Translations under genes and position numbers: made by a program
Shown: one piece after another, positions 1 to 7,475 of the stretch
How positions within the stretch are numbered: position 1 is the stretch's first letter
How the letters are laid out: each line of letters begins with the position of its first letter
NCBI GenBank assembly: GCA_964371835.1
Contig: CAYJOP010000033.1
Span: 1-20,336, forward strand
Reading direction: 5' to 3'
Origin: CAYJAD01 sp964371835
GTDB taxonomy: Bacteria; Desulfobacterota; Desulfovibrionia; Desulfovibrionales; Desulfovibrionaceae
DNA length: 20,336 nucleotides
The notes under the pieces: model-generated
The model's input: only the letters and a program-made list of their open reading frames with translations
Databases searched by the model: none
What the model was told of the DNA's origin: nothing

Positions 1-5
1 TTTTT

Positions 6-388
6 ATGAGCTTTGAAGATTTTGAACTTGTGTATGCTTACACTAGGAAAGAGGCTCTTGCCGATGGTGTACTTATTGACGTGACCGAGCAAGCTTAGGA
101 AAGTGGCTTCAAGATACCAACGCGGTGACCGACCATCTATATCATCAATACATATCACCACCGAAAGGACTAGAAGACGAAGGTCAATCCATCTCTGGAC
201 GACTGCATGACCTATTTACCATGACCAAAGCAGCCGCTAGTGTAAAAAGTAATGACAATAGAATTTACTTTGATGTGTTATTTTTAATGGGTAATAGAAA
301 ACTTGAAAAAGTACGTTGCCTTGCCATTGTTGGTCCTAGTGATCATTTGTCACCTTGTTTGACAATAATGTTGCCAGAAGATGAATAG
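6..388 (+). pseudogene. Decayed DUF6573-like gene (one nonsense codon, one frameshift)
   Basis: From ATG at 6 the frame reads about 30 residues, with YTRKEALADGVLIDVTEQA, then meets TAG at 96-98. The same frame continues with ESGFKIPT and meets TGA at 126. The sense reading resumes in another frame (GCG GTG ACC at 122-130, AVTDHLYHQY) and runs to the stop ending at 388, finishing in LTIMLPEDE. One base missing at about 120-121 rejoins the two halves into a single protein of about 127 residues. From memory, the joined protein resembles the small DUF6573 family: an N-terminal TRxxAxxDGVLVDVxExAxxxGF segment and a C-terminal LxxLxGPxD...ITIMLP segment. That family is often seen on plasmids and other mobile DNA; its function is unknown. 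Two independent lesions argue for decay rather than recoding. A gene upstream of base 1 could add to the N terminus. The family name is moderately sure; the broken state is clear from the sequence. Confidence 0.65.
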
Positions 389-421
389 TTTTTTTAACGG
401 CAAAGCTTAACATACTGCAAC

Positions 422-457
422 AAAAAAGGAACGCATCGAGTTGAGCGTTCCTTTTTT
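422..457. terminator. Bidirectional intrinsic terminator
   Basis: A 7-bp stem (GGAACGC at 428-434, GCGTTCC at 445-451) with a 10-base loop has six A on its left and six T on its right, so it can stop transcription from both sides. It lies 40 bases after the decayed gene on the left and 24 bases after the leftward cytochrome gene on the right, and probably serves both. Confidence 0.8.
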
Positions 458-480
458 ATTTAGGTATATTGCATTAAATA

Positions 481-1311
481 CTAGGGATGGTCTTTGCTTT
501 TATCTTGTACAAATTCGCTTCCTGTATGGCAAGGTGAGCATTCCATTGAGCCTTTCAAGGATGTGCTTTCCCATTTTTCAGGTTTGGGGCCGTGACAGCC
601 TTCTGCTGTACAGCTTTGATACATTTCAGAGCGACCAATAGTTGGTTTAAATGTGCCATTCATTTGAGCTGTGATAAGTTCTGCAACCTTAGCGGCAGTG
701 TCAGCAGTTATGCGTGCGCAGCGCTCTGAGCGTTCTTTTGCACCAGAAGCAATACCAGTTTTGCTACACCAGCGTGCTACAGAAATATGACAGAGAATAG
801 AGTCTGACACAGAGCTAGCTAAGGGGCCGTCAATTTTAGCACTTCCAGCTGCTGGCTGGAAAATTGGTAGAGCTGTTGCCTCATACCAGCGGAAAAGCTC
901 TTGCTGTAATGGCACTGCTATTTTGCGAGGATAGAAAAGAGATATCACTTGTGCGCCACTCATAAGACAGCCACAGGTTCCACCAGATTCTGCGGTTGCA
1001 CTTTTGCCAAATTCCATACAGCTAAAAGGGAACGTAGAGTAAGGAGCACCAAATTTTTCACCCATCAGACCGATGAGTCCGTACATGACGCCATAGGCTC
1101 AACCATAACCTTTATAGTGATAGGCAGCATGCGCTAACGATGCCACTTGGCTTGGATCTAATTTGTGTGGCTTCCAGCTAAAATCTCCACCAAGCTGAGC
1201 AAAGCGTTGCATTTTTTCCTTTGCTTCAGCCTTTGCAACATCTGTAAAGCAGCCAGCGGCTATCATACCACCAAGGCCTACAATACCACCAAGAACTTTC
1301 CTTCTATTCAT
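481..1311 (-). CDS. Split-Soret cytochrome c-like protein, probable selenoprotein (Sec at residue 71)
   Basis: Read through one in-frame TGA (1099-1101), the gene encodes 276 residues. The N terminus has a twin-arginine signal (MNRRKVLGG..., likely cut after AKA near residue 27), so the product should act in the periplasm. Then comes a C_GCAxxG_C_C-type domain: the motif reads G-Sec-A-Y-G-V at 70-75, with further cysteines at 98, 113, 115, 174 and 182. The C terminus holds two c-type haem sites, CTAEGCH (234-240, CX4CH spacing) and CSPCH (258-262). This layout matches split-Soret cytochrome c of Desulfovibrio, a dihaem protein that also carries an iron-sulfur centre; its physiological role is not settled. 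The TGA replaces the Cys of GCAxxG, the frame stays intact for 205 codons after it, and a SECIS-like hairpin follows. The start has an AAGGAG-type ribosome site (about 1318-1325). The alternative is a nonsense mutation in a Cys codon. Family: sure; selenocysteine: likely. Confidence 0.85.
1060..1078 (-). promoter_or_regulatory. Candidate bacterial SECIS hairpin
   Basis: In the mRNA of the cytochrome gene, ACUCAUC pairs with GAUGGGU (7 bp, one G-U) around a GGUCU loop. The loop begins 28 bases after the TGA at 1099-1101, within the distance usual for bacterial SECIS elements. The loop matches the GGUCU of the Escherichia coli fdhF SECIS, where loop G and U bases contact SelB. The stem is wholly inside the coding frame (about residues 78-84), as bacterial SECIS elements must be. 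Pairing was done by eye. Confidence 0.7.
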
Positions 1312-1333
1312 TTACTCACTCCTTTAAAAAAAT

Positions 1334-1361
1334 CCCTAAACTTTTTTTGATTTATTTAGGG
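1334..1361 (-). promoter_or_regulatory. Terminator-like hairpin in the cytochrome leader
   Basis: On the transcribed strand CCCTAAA (1361-1355) can pair with TTTAGGG (1340-1334) across a 14-base A/T-rich loop, followed at once by ATTTTTTT and then the ribosome site of the cytochrome gene. The shape is that of a weak intrinsic terminator or attenuator between promoter and start codon. The stem is short and AT-rich, so function is uncertain. Confidence 0.3.
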
Positions 1362-1363
1362 TG

Positions 1364-1381
1364 GACACTGCTAGCAGTATC
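1364..1381. promoter_or_regulatory. Palindromic operator candidate upstream of the cytochrome gene
   Basis: ACTGCTAGCAGT (1367-1378) is a perfect 12-base palindrome and extends to 18 bases (GAC...ATC) with one mismatched pair. It lies 53 bases upstream of the cytochrome start codon in an AT-rich leader, where a repressor or activator dimer could bind. I do not recognise the regulator. Confidence 0.3.
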
Positions 1382-1571
1382 ATCCTGACTGCTCAGCTCT
1401 GTCATACTTTTTGTATTTTTTTTCACAAAGAGTCAAGAGATTTTTTAACTCACTCTACATTAATTACTCATGCTTATACATGCTTAAATAACTAAAAAAT
1501 AGAATTATTCAAAACTATTCTTCATATATACAATTCTTTGCCTATAAAAATAGCTAAACATATTTAGAACA

Positions 1572-1608
1572 AAAATGACCTGTTACATTTTATGCAACAG
1601 GTCATTTT
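1572..1608. terminator. Long perfect hairpin, probable two-way terminator
   Basis: AAAATGACCTGTT (1572-1584) and AACAGGTCATTTT (1596-1608) form a perfect 13-bp stem with an 11-base loop, with A runs on one side and T on the other. Leftward transcripts from the DedA gene, whose stop is 271 bases away, would read U residues after the stem. The distance is long for a terminator, so an unseen short transcript cannot be excluded. Confidence 0.5.
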
Positions 1609-1878
1609 ATATAAAATTTACAAATAATTACATTAAATTTACAAGCTTATTTTTACATTTTAAATCTTATTAAAAATTAAACTTCAATAAACTTTATGCT
1701 AAGACACTTAATTAGTATAGCAAAGAAAAAAACACATTTGTTATATAATTCACATTAACTTTAAGAGTTTGTAATCCTAAATTAATATGCCAACTTTGCT
1801 TTTCCAGCTTACATTTTTAGTCAGCATTGAGGGCTAGCCAGAAAGATTATTAGCCTTGAAAAAATATATAGTTAATAA

Positions 1879-2532
1879 TTAAAGTGAATTGTTTTTACGC
1901 TTTTTAAGATATGCCTTTGTGCCTTCATAAACGATGGGAAGCACAGAAATTATTATAATTGCATAGATTATCAGGCTAAAATTTTCACGAGCAAAGGGAG
2001 TGTTACCCAAGAAATAACCAATACTCACCAATGAGCCAACCCAAATAATACAGCCTGTTACATTATAAAATACAAATGAAGCCATGTGCATCTTTGCAAT
2101 ACCAGCCACAAATGGCGCAAAGGTGCGTACAATGGGTATAAAGCGAGCAAGTACAATGGCTTTGCCGCCATGTTTTTCATAAAACTCTTGCGCCGCCATG
2201 AGGTGGGATTTTTTGATAAATCTAGTTTCTTTCTTAAATATGGCTGGTCCCACATATCGACCTATATTATAGTTGACAGCATCACCAATAATACCTGCGG
2301 CTAGCAAAACAGCCATGGCCTCAACATAACCAATTAATCCTGCACCGGCCACAACACCCGTAGCAAAAAGCAAAGAATCACCGGGTAAAAATGGTGTGAC
2401 TACAAGGCCAGTTTCACAAAATACAATTAAAAACAAAATAGCATATACCCATAGGCCATAATTAGCAACAAGCTCAAAAAGATGTTTATCAATATTAAGG
2501 ACAAAATCTATCAAAAACATTATTAATTCCAT
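1879..2532 (-). CDS. DedA family integral membrane protein
   Basis: The product has 217 residues, the usual DedA size of about 200-220, and several hydrophobic segments. Family signatures are visible: F.ETGLVVTPFLPGDSLLF at about 38-56, with the acidic and proline residues typical of the re-entrant loop, and GGKAIVLARFIPIVRTFAPFVAG at about 121-143, with the paired arginines. DedA proteins sit in the inner membrane; some members are linked to undecaprenyl phosphate or phospholipid flipping and to envelope stress or proton-force homeostasis. The substrate cannot be read here. I chose the first ATG because GGGAG lies 10 bases upstream of it; a second ATG is four codons inside. The gene diverges from the lactate permease gene with 151 bases between the two starts, and is probably transcribed alone. 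Confidence 0.9.
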   Translation of the reverse strand: MELIMFLIDFVLNIDKHLFELVANYGLWVYAILFLIVFCETGLVVTPFLPGDSLLFATGVVAGAGLIGYVEAMAVLLAAGIIGDAVNYNIGRYVGPAIFKKETRFIKKSHLMAAQEFYEKHGGKAIVLARFIPIVRTFAPFVAGIAKMHMASFVFYNVTGCIIWVGSLVSIGYFLGNTPFARENFSLIIYAIIIISVLPIVYEGTKAYLKKRKNNSL

Positions 2533-2683
2533 ATAATTAAAACTCCCAATCCTTATGAAATTGCAATTTTTTATACTTCAAACTACTTGCATTTTCATTT
2601 TTTTTTTGTAATAAATTCGCATTGGATGGCTTTTAACGCCCAAGCAATTTCCTTATACTCACACTTAAAACAAAAGACAAGTT

Positions 2684-4228
2684 ATGTTATTATCTGCATT
2701 ATTGGCTATTTCACCACTACTTTTCGTACTTTTTTTATTAATTATTTGCAAACTGTCCGCAGATATTGCAGGCATTTTGGGTCTTGCCTTGACCATAATT
2801 TTGGCCATATTTTATTTTGATACAGCCATAGAAATTATTCCTAACTTACTCTTTGCTGGTGTTATTGCCTCATTGCCAGTGGGTTTGGTGATTGCAGCAA
2901 GCATATTGCAAGTGACAATTATGGGCGAAAGTGGCGCTTTAGGCCGTGTTATTGCCCTAATAAAGACCCTATGTCCTGGTGATAAAGCCGTACAAGTGTT
3001 ACTCATTAACGTAGGTATTGGCACACTATTAACTGGTCTTGGCGCTGCGTCAATGGCAATATTCCCACCAATTTTATTGGCCCTTGGTTATTCTGTTAAA
3101 GCGGCAATACTCATACCCTGCTTAGGTTATTTGGCATTTTGCATGTACGCATTGCTTGGTATTCCTGCTGTTGTCATGGCAACCTTTGCTGGGCAAAGTT
3201 TATTTGAAGCGGGTATTAGTCTATCTTCATTCATGCCGGCCATATCAACCATAGTGGCCTTTTTATGCTTGCACATTGCAGGCGGTTTTACACTGATGGT
3301 GCGAGGATTTTGGCCTGCTGTGCTTGGTGGATTGAGCTCAGGCTTTGTGGCCATTTTGCTTGCTAAAGTGGGCTTACTTACAGTAACAGCCATAGTTGCT
3401 GGAATTACAATTGCTTGTGTATTGTTAGCCTATGTAAAGTTGCGTGGTGGCAAATTGCAAGATACTAGTGTTCTCACAGCTAAAGATTTTGAATCCATAA
3501 ATAAATTCAGCCTAGTTCAAGCGGCTTCCCCTTGGTTATTATTATTGGTATTATCTTTAATTTTAAACACGCCAACTTTGCCATTTTTTGATATAGTTTT
3601 CAAACAATGGGAAATGCCACTTGATATTATTCCTGGCAACCCCGAAAAACTTCGCTTTTTCTGGCAGGCTTATTTTTGGGTGTTTGTAAGTACCATTTGT
3701 TGTTTGCCCATATTAAAGGTTAAACTAAATTCCGCAGGACCGATGTTTGCGAAAGCCTTACAAAGAGGTTGGAGACCAGTTCTTGCAACGGCAGTTTATT
3801 TTTGCATTGCCTATTTAATGAATCATTCTGGCAAACTTGCTAACTGGGAGCTTGTTGCCAACAACAATATGGTATTAATACTTGCCAATAATGCCACGGT
3901 ATTTTTTGGCACTGCCTATCCAATGGCGACACCATTCTTGGGTTTGATTGCAGGATTTATTAGTGGCTCTGCCTCATCTTCTGTGGCCATGCTCACCAAG
4001 CTACAAGTGGCTACAGCCGAAGCTATGGGCGCATCTCCACTAACACTGGCTACAGCCAACGGCATTGGGGGTGGTCTTGCAGGTGCTATTTCACCATCTA
4101 AAGTTTTGAGTGCTGCCGCATCCATTGATAAACCAGAAGCTGCTGGTAGTGTTATAGGTTATGCATTTGTTCTAACCATAGTTGCCACGACGGTTTGTGC
4201 TCTATTAACTCAATTATGGGCATTTTAA
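2684..4228 (+). CDS. lldP: L-lactate permease (LldP/LctP family)
   Basis: This 514-residue, highly hydrophobic protein should cross the inner membrane about 12 or more times and import lactate, probably with protons. Lactate is a main electron donor of Desulfovibrio-type sulfate reducers. The family signature is near the C terminus: FISGSASSSVAMLTKLQVATAEAMG at about 426-450, followed by ATANGIGGGLAGAISPSKVLSAA, which corresponds to the LldP pattern with G..G..ISP. An in-frame stop about 16 bases upstream makes the ATG at 2684 the first possible start; no good Shine-Dalgarno sequence precedes it. It is slightly shorter than the Escherichia coli protein (about 550). No lactate dehydrogenase gene adjoins, so the substrate rests on family alone; glycolate or a related hydroxy acid is possible. 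Confidence 0.85.
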   Translation: MLLSALLAISPLLFVLFLLIICKLSADIAGILGLALTIILAIFYFDTAIEIIPNLLFAGVIASLPVGLVIAASILQVTIMGESGALGRVIALIKTLCPGDKAVQVLLINVGIGTLLTGLGAASMAIFPPILLALGYSVKAAILIPCLGYLAFCMYALLGIPAVVMATFAGQSLFEAGISLSSFMPAISTIVAFLCLHIAGGFTLMVRGFWPAVLGGLSSGFVAILLAKVGLLTVTAIVAGITIACVLLAYVKLRGGKLQDTSVLTAKDFESINKFSLVQAASPWLLLLVLSLILNTPTLPFFDIVFKQWEMPLDIIPGNPEKLRFFWQAYFWVFVSTICCLPILKVKLNSAGPMFAKALQRGWRPVLATAVYFCIAYLMNHSGKLANWELVANNNMVLILANNATVFFGTAYPMATPFLGLIAGFISGSASSSVAMLTKLQVATAEAMGASPLTLATANGIGGGLAGAISPSKVLSAAASIDKPEAAGSVIGYAFVLTIVATTVCALLTQLWAF

Positions 4229-4353
4229 CATTTGCTGAAACAGCATCGTTTGCATCATTTTTTGTTTTTACTACGGTCATTTATGTTTAGATGAACTCCA
4301 CTTCGTAAAAAGCTTCGTCTTCCTTGCGTCCTATACTTTTGAGTAAATGTTAA
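4225..4353. repeat. Inverted repeat bracketing the lldP-mnmG intergenic region
   Basis: TTAACATTTGCT (4225-4236) and AGTAAATGTTAA (4342-4353) are inverted copies with one mismatch in 12, about 105 bases apart. The left arm includes the lldP stop codon. The DNA between holds a repeated CTTCGT word. It could be a small insertion remnant or chance in AT-rich DNA. No clear terminator of lldP was found. Confidence 0.3.
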
Positions 4354-4383
4354 GTAATTTATATGAAATTATGATAGCAAAGA

Positions 4384-4413
4384 TTGAACGACACACAATA
4401 AATGTACTAAATA
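4384..4413 (+). promoter_or_regulatory. Possible sigma-70 promoter of mnmG
   Basis: TTGAAC (4384-4389), an 18-base spacer and TAAATA (4408-4413) lie 31 bases before the mnmG start codon. The -35 box is good, the -10 box fair, and the region is AT-rich, so a chance match is possible. Confidence 0.4.
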
Positions 4414-4444
4414 ATTATTAAATACAAAATTTAAAGCATTAAAT

Positions 4445-6319
4445 ATGAATACAAATTATGACGTAATAGTAGTTGGTGCTGGCCATGCAGGTTGTGAAGC
4501 AGCCATGGCTTTGGCTCGCCTTGGGCATAACACCCTACTAATTACTGGTAATATTGACCGCATTGGGCATTTGTCCTGCAATCCTGCCATTGGTGGCTTA
4601 GCTAAAGGTCATATGGTGCGTGAAATTGACGCACTAGGTGGTATGATGGGCATTTGGGCCGATGCTGCTGGCATACAATTTCGCATACTAAATATGAGCA
4701 AAGGCCCTGCCGTTAGAGCCACGCGAGCCCAGATGGACCGTGAAATCTATATGAATGTTGTTAAGCAAAGCCTTTTTGCAGAGCCTTGCCTTAAAATTTG
4801 GCAAGACAGTGTTGAAGGTCTTAACACAGAAAATGGTCGGGTTTGTGGCGTTCAAACGGCACAAGGCTTACACTTTACAGCAAGACATACGCTTTTAACC
4901 ACTGGTACGTTTTTAAGCGGACGCATACATATTGGTAATATGGCCACATCTGCAGGACGCATGGGCGATGCACCAGCCGTGCATCTTTCACAAAGTTTGC
5001 GTGACTTGGGCCTTGAAACTGGCCGCCTAAAAACTGGCACCCCGCCTCGCATCTTAAAATCAAGCATTGATTTTAGCCGCATGGAAGAACAAGCAGGCGA
5101 TAAACCAAAGCCAAGATTTAGTTTTCATGGTCCTTTGTCTAATCTTGAGCAAATTTCTTGCTATATTACTTGGACCAATGAGCAAACCCACGATATTATA
5201 CGCACAGGATTTGATCGCTCACCATTATTTACTGGTGTCATTAAAGGCACAGGCGCAAGATATTGCCCTTCCATTGAAGATAAAATAGCCCGCTTCCCCG
5301 ATCGTGAGCGCCATCAAATTTTTGTGGAGCCAGAAGGACTACATAGCCCTGAATGCTATATGAATGGCATATCTACATCCTTGCCACTTGATGTGCAAAT
5401 TAAGCTCTTAAGCTCTGTGCCTGGCCTTGAAAATGCCCATATGCTACGCCCTGGTTATGCCATTGAATATGATTATGTAAACCCTGTACAACTTAAACCC
5501 ACCTTGGAAACACGTAAAATATCAGGGCTTTGGCATGCAGGACAAATTAACGGCACCTCAGGGTATGAAGAAGCCGCCGCTCAAGGGCTTTGGGCAGCAA
5601 TTAATATTTCCAATAACTTACGCGATATGCCGCCATTCATCCTTGGACGTGAAGAAGCGTACATAGCTGTATTAATAGACGATTTAATTACGCTTGGTAC
5701 TCTTGAGCCATATCGGATGTTTACATCAAGGGCAGAGTATCGCTTACTCTTGCGTGAAAATAATGCCGACGCACGCCTTACAGCCAAGGGGCGGGCACTT
5801 GGTCTTGTAAGTGATAACCAGTGGAAGATATTTGAAGATAAATACAATAATGTTGAGCGCTTAAACCTAATATTAGAAAGCACTCGCATAACTCCTAGTA
5901 CAAAGCTTAATGAAATATTAAGTGATGCTGGTGAAGGTCAAACAGATAAGTCCATGACCTTGGCTGAGTTACTGCGCCGCCCTGCCCTTACCTTGGAGCA
6001 AATTTATCCAATTTGTGCTGAAGTTGAAACATTTGACAAAGACGTTCAAGCAGAGAGTCAAACATTAATCAAATATGCAGGTTATTTACAGCGGCAAGAG
6101 CAGTTGGTAAAACGTGCCATGCGTTTAGAAAATATGGCTTTGCCGCAAGACCTAGATTATACTACTGTGGCTGGTCTTTCCATTGAAGTAATTGAAAAGC
6201 TTCAAACTTTAAAACCACATACCTTTGGACAAGCTGGAAGAATTTCTGGAGTAACTCCTGCAGCACTTTCTTGTTTAGAAATACATTTGCGTAAGTTACA
6301 AAATTCTGTTATTTTGTAA
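4445..6319 (+). CDS. mnmG: tRNA uridine 5-carboxymethylaminomethyl modification enzyme MnmG (GidA)
   Basis: MnmG works with the GTPase MnmE to build the cmnm5 group on the wobble uridine (U34) of certain tRNAs, using FAD and a methylene-folate donor in the cytoplasm. The 624-residue length is typical of the long form. Visible motifs in order: the FAD dinucleotide fold VVGAGHAGCEAA at about 10-20; CNPAIGGLAKGHMVREIDALGG at about 46-67; LKTGTPPRI with SIDFSRMEEQ near 200-215; the conserved cysteine segment RYCPSIEDK near 270; and RPGYAIEYDYVNP...WHAGQINGTSGYEEAAAQG near 340-388. The C-terminal MnmE/tRNA-binding part is present. The start codon lacks a strong ribosome site. It precedes the PilZ-like gene by 44 bases, with no terminator between. 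Confidence 0.97.
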   Translation: MNTNYDVIVVGAGHAGCEAAMALARLGHNTLLITGNIDRIGHLSCNPAIGGLAKGHMVREIDALGGMMGIWADAAGIQFRILNMSKGPAVRATRAQMDREIYMNVVKQSLFAEPCLKIWQDSVEGLNTENGRVCGVQTAQGLHFTARHTLLTTGTFLSGRIHIGNMATSAGRMGDAPAVHLSQSLRDLGLETGRLKTGTPPRILKSSIDFSRMEEQAGDKPKPRFSFHGPLSNLEQISCYITWTNEQTHDIIRTGFDRSPLFTGVIKGTGARYCPSIEDKIARFPDRERHQIFVEPEGLHSPECYMNGISTSLPLDVQIKLLSSVPGLENAHMLRPGYAIEYDYVNPVQLKPTLETRKISGLWHAGQINGTSGYEEAAAQGLWAAINISNNLRDMPPFILGREEAYIAVLIDDLITLGTLEPYRMFTSRAEYRLLLRENNADARLTAKGRALGLVSDNQWKIFEDKYNNVERLNLILESTRITPSTKLNEILSDAGEGQTDKSMTLAELLRRPALTLEQIYPICAEVETFDKDVQAESQTLIKYAGYLQRQEQLVKRAMRLENMALPQDLDYTTVAGLSIEVIEKLQTLKPHTFGQAGRISGVTPAALSCLEIHLRKLQNSVIL

Positions 6320-6363
6320 ACGTTGCTTTTTTATTTTAATTTAATTTTTATTCTTGGATAGCT

Positions 6364-7311
6364 ATGCAAATTTTTGACGTTTTATTATTTTTTTCATCAA
6401 GCATTGCTTTTGCTATTTTTTTGTATTGGATAATTCCATTATGCAGAAAAAGAATTTTCGACTATCGTCATACTGCATTTAAAAAACGTCTTGTAACTGA
6501 CCTCATAAATAGAGCCATGGGTCAGCGCACAAAATTTCGTCTAGAAGTTATAGATGGTGACCTTGCTGGTGCTTCGGGTGAGGGTTTTTGCACTCAAGCC
6601 AAAAACGGCTCTTTAACTATTGAATTTATTGAAACCTTTGCCGCTCAGCAATGGCAAAACGCCAATTGCCGTATTTTCTTTCATATTATCCAATCACAAA
6701 AAACTATTTTTTTTCATTTTACAGGCAAATGTAACTTAGCCAAAAGAAATGGTCATTTCACTGATTTATTTTTTGACATACCCTTGCAATTGGAGTCTGG
6801 GCAAAAGCGTAAATCACTACGCTGCCCTCCACCAAAATATGCCCTCTTGGGTATGGGGATTTGGCCTTTAGGTACAAGCCAGCCACTGCCTAACAGTAAA
6901 CTTGGCTTAACAAAACCATACATGTCCTATAGACCAGACCAATGCAATGAAATAGTTTTGTATGACATTTCCGCAGGCGGCATGCGCATAATGACCAGCA
7001 CCACAGTGAGTGAAACCTATGGTAGTAAGGTAAAGGCAGGTACGCATATTTTATGCCTTTTAATACTTAATAATCCACAAGCAAAAAAGAAAAAGAGTGC
7101 TCTTTGGCTTTCTTCTCGTGTTATATCTAATGATTATCTTGAGTCAGCCAAGGTCTGGCAAACGTGTATGCGCTTTGATACTTGGGCCACCATGGAAGAA
7201 GGAAATGATAATATCATGTGGTTTCCCAATGATGAAAACGATTGCGTGCCCACATTGGCACCAATTATCTTGCGTTGGAATATAGAATTAAACAAAAAGA
7301 ACAGGGACTAA
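6364..7311 (+). CDS. Membrane-anchored PilZ-domain protein (YcgR-like), putative c-di-GMP receptor
   Basis: The 315-residue product starts with one hydrophobic segment at about 5-26 followed by basic residues, so it is probably anchored in the inner membrane with the rest in the cytoplasm. Two PilZ signatures are visible: R149-K-S-L-R153 (RxxxR) and DISAGGMRI at 201-209 (D/NxSxxG). In known PilZ proteins these two elements wrap around a c-di-GMP dimer. The region at about 55-145 fits the place of the YcgR-type N-terminal domain. The stretch between the two motifs (about 47 residues) is longer than in simple PilZ domains. Its output is unknown; motility, adhesion or envelope control would fit the family. 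It follows mnmG by 44 bases and probably shares that transcript; the next gene has its own promoter. Overall similarity is low, so I call the domain from motifs only. Confidence 0.7.
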   Translation: MQIFDVLLFFSSSIAFAIFLYWIIPLCRKRIFDYRHTAFKKRLVTDLINRAMGQRTKFRLEVIDGDLAGASGEGFCTQAKNGSLTIEFIETFAAQQWQNANCRIFFHIIQSQKTIFFHFTGKCNLAKRNGHFTDLFFDIPLQLESGQKRKSLRCPPPKYALLGMGIWPLGTSQPLPNSKLGLTKPYMSYRPDQCNEIVLYDISAGGMRIMTSTTVSETYGSKVKAGTHILCLLILNNPQAKKKKSALWLSSRVISNDYLESAKVWQTCMRFDTWATMEEGNDNIMWFPNDENDCVPTLAPIILRWNIELNKKNRD

Positions 7312-7381
7312 ATTAATAACATTTAATATTTCAAGAAGTTACTTTTTAATTTCATGTAGCAAAAAATAAATAAATGACGTA

Positions 7382-7410
7382 TTGATTTTTTTCTTTCTAC
7401 AACATACTAT
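7382..7410 (+). promoter_or_regulatory. Sigma-70 type promoter of the corC-lnt-prfB operon
   Basis: TTGATT (7382-7387) and TACTAT (7405-7410) are separated by exactly 17 bases, with T-rich DNA in the spacer. Transcription would start near 7417, giving a leader of about 60 bases. The leader contains a small hairpin, CTAACA/TGTTAG at 7427-7444, just before the ribosome site. Confidence 0.65.
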
Positions 7411-7475
7411 GAATGCGTATGAACAGCTAACATTATATTGTTAGTATTTTATTAACTTTAACCACGGAGGCCCTT

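Larger units (their letters stand above)
1312..1878. other. Gene-free AT-rich region between two leftward genes
   Basis: No reading frame here has a ribosome site, a sensible length or a recognisable product. Besides the leader elements near 1334-1381 and the hairpin at 1572-1608, the DNA is strongly AT-rich. The part from 1609 to 1878 would be the 3' trailer of the DedA gene and shows no clear RNA gene to me. I could not pick a convincing sigma-70 promoter for the cytochrome gene. Confidence 0.6.

Noticed and set aside
96..98. TAG in the first gene as pyrrolysine or readthrough
   Set aside because: A separate frameshift follows within 30 bases, so decay explains both.
1099..1101. TGA as a plain nonsense mutation splitting the cytochrome into two genes
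   Set aside because: The stop hits the one Cys that defines the motif, the frame stays clean for 205 codons after it, and a SECIS-like hairpin follows. A second gene starting at 1086 would have no signal peptide although it holds both haem sites.
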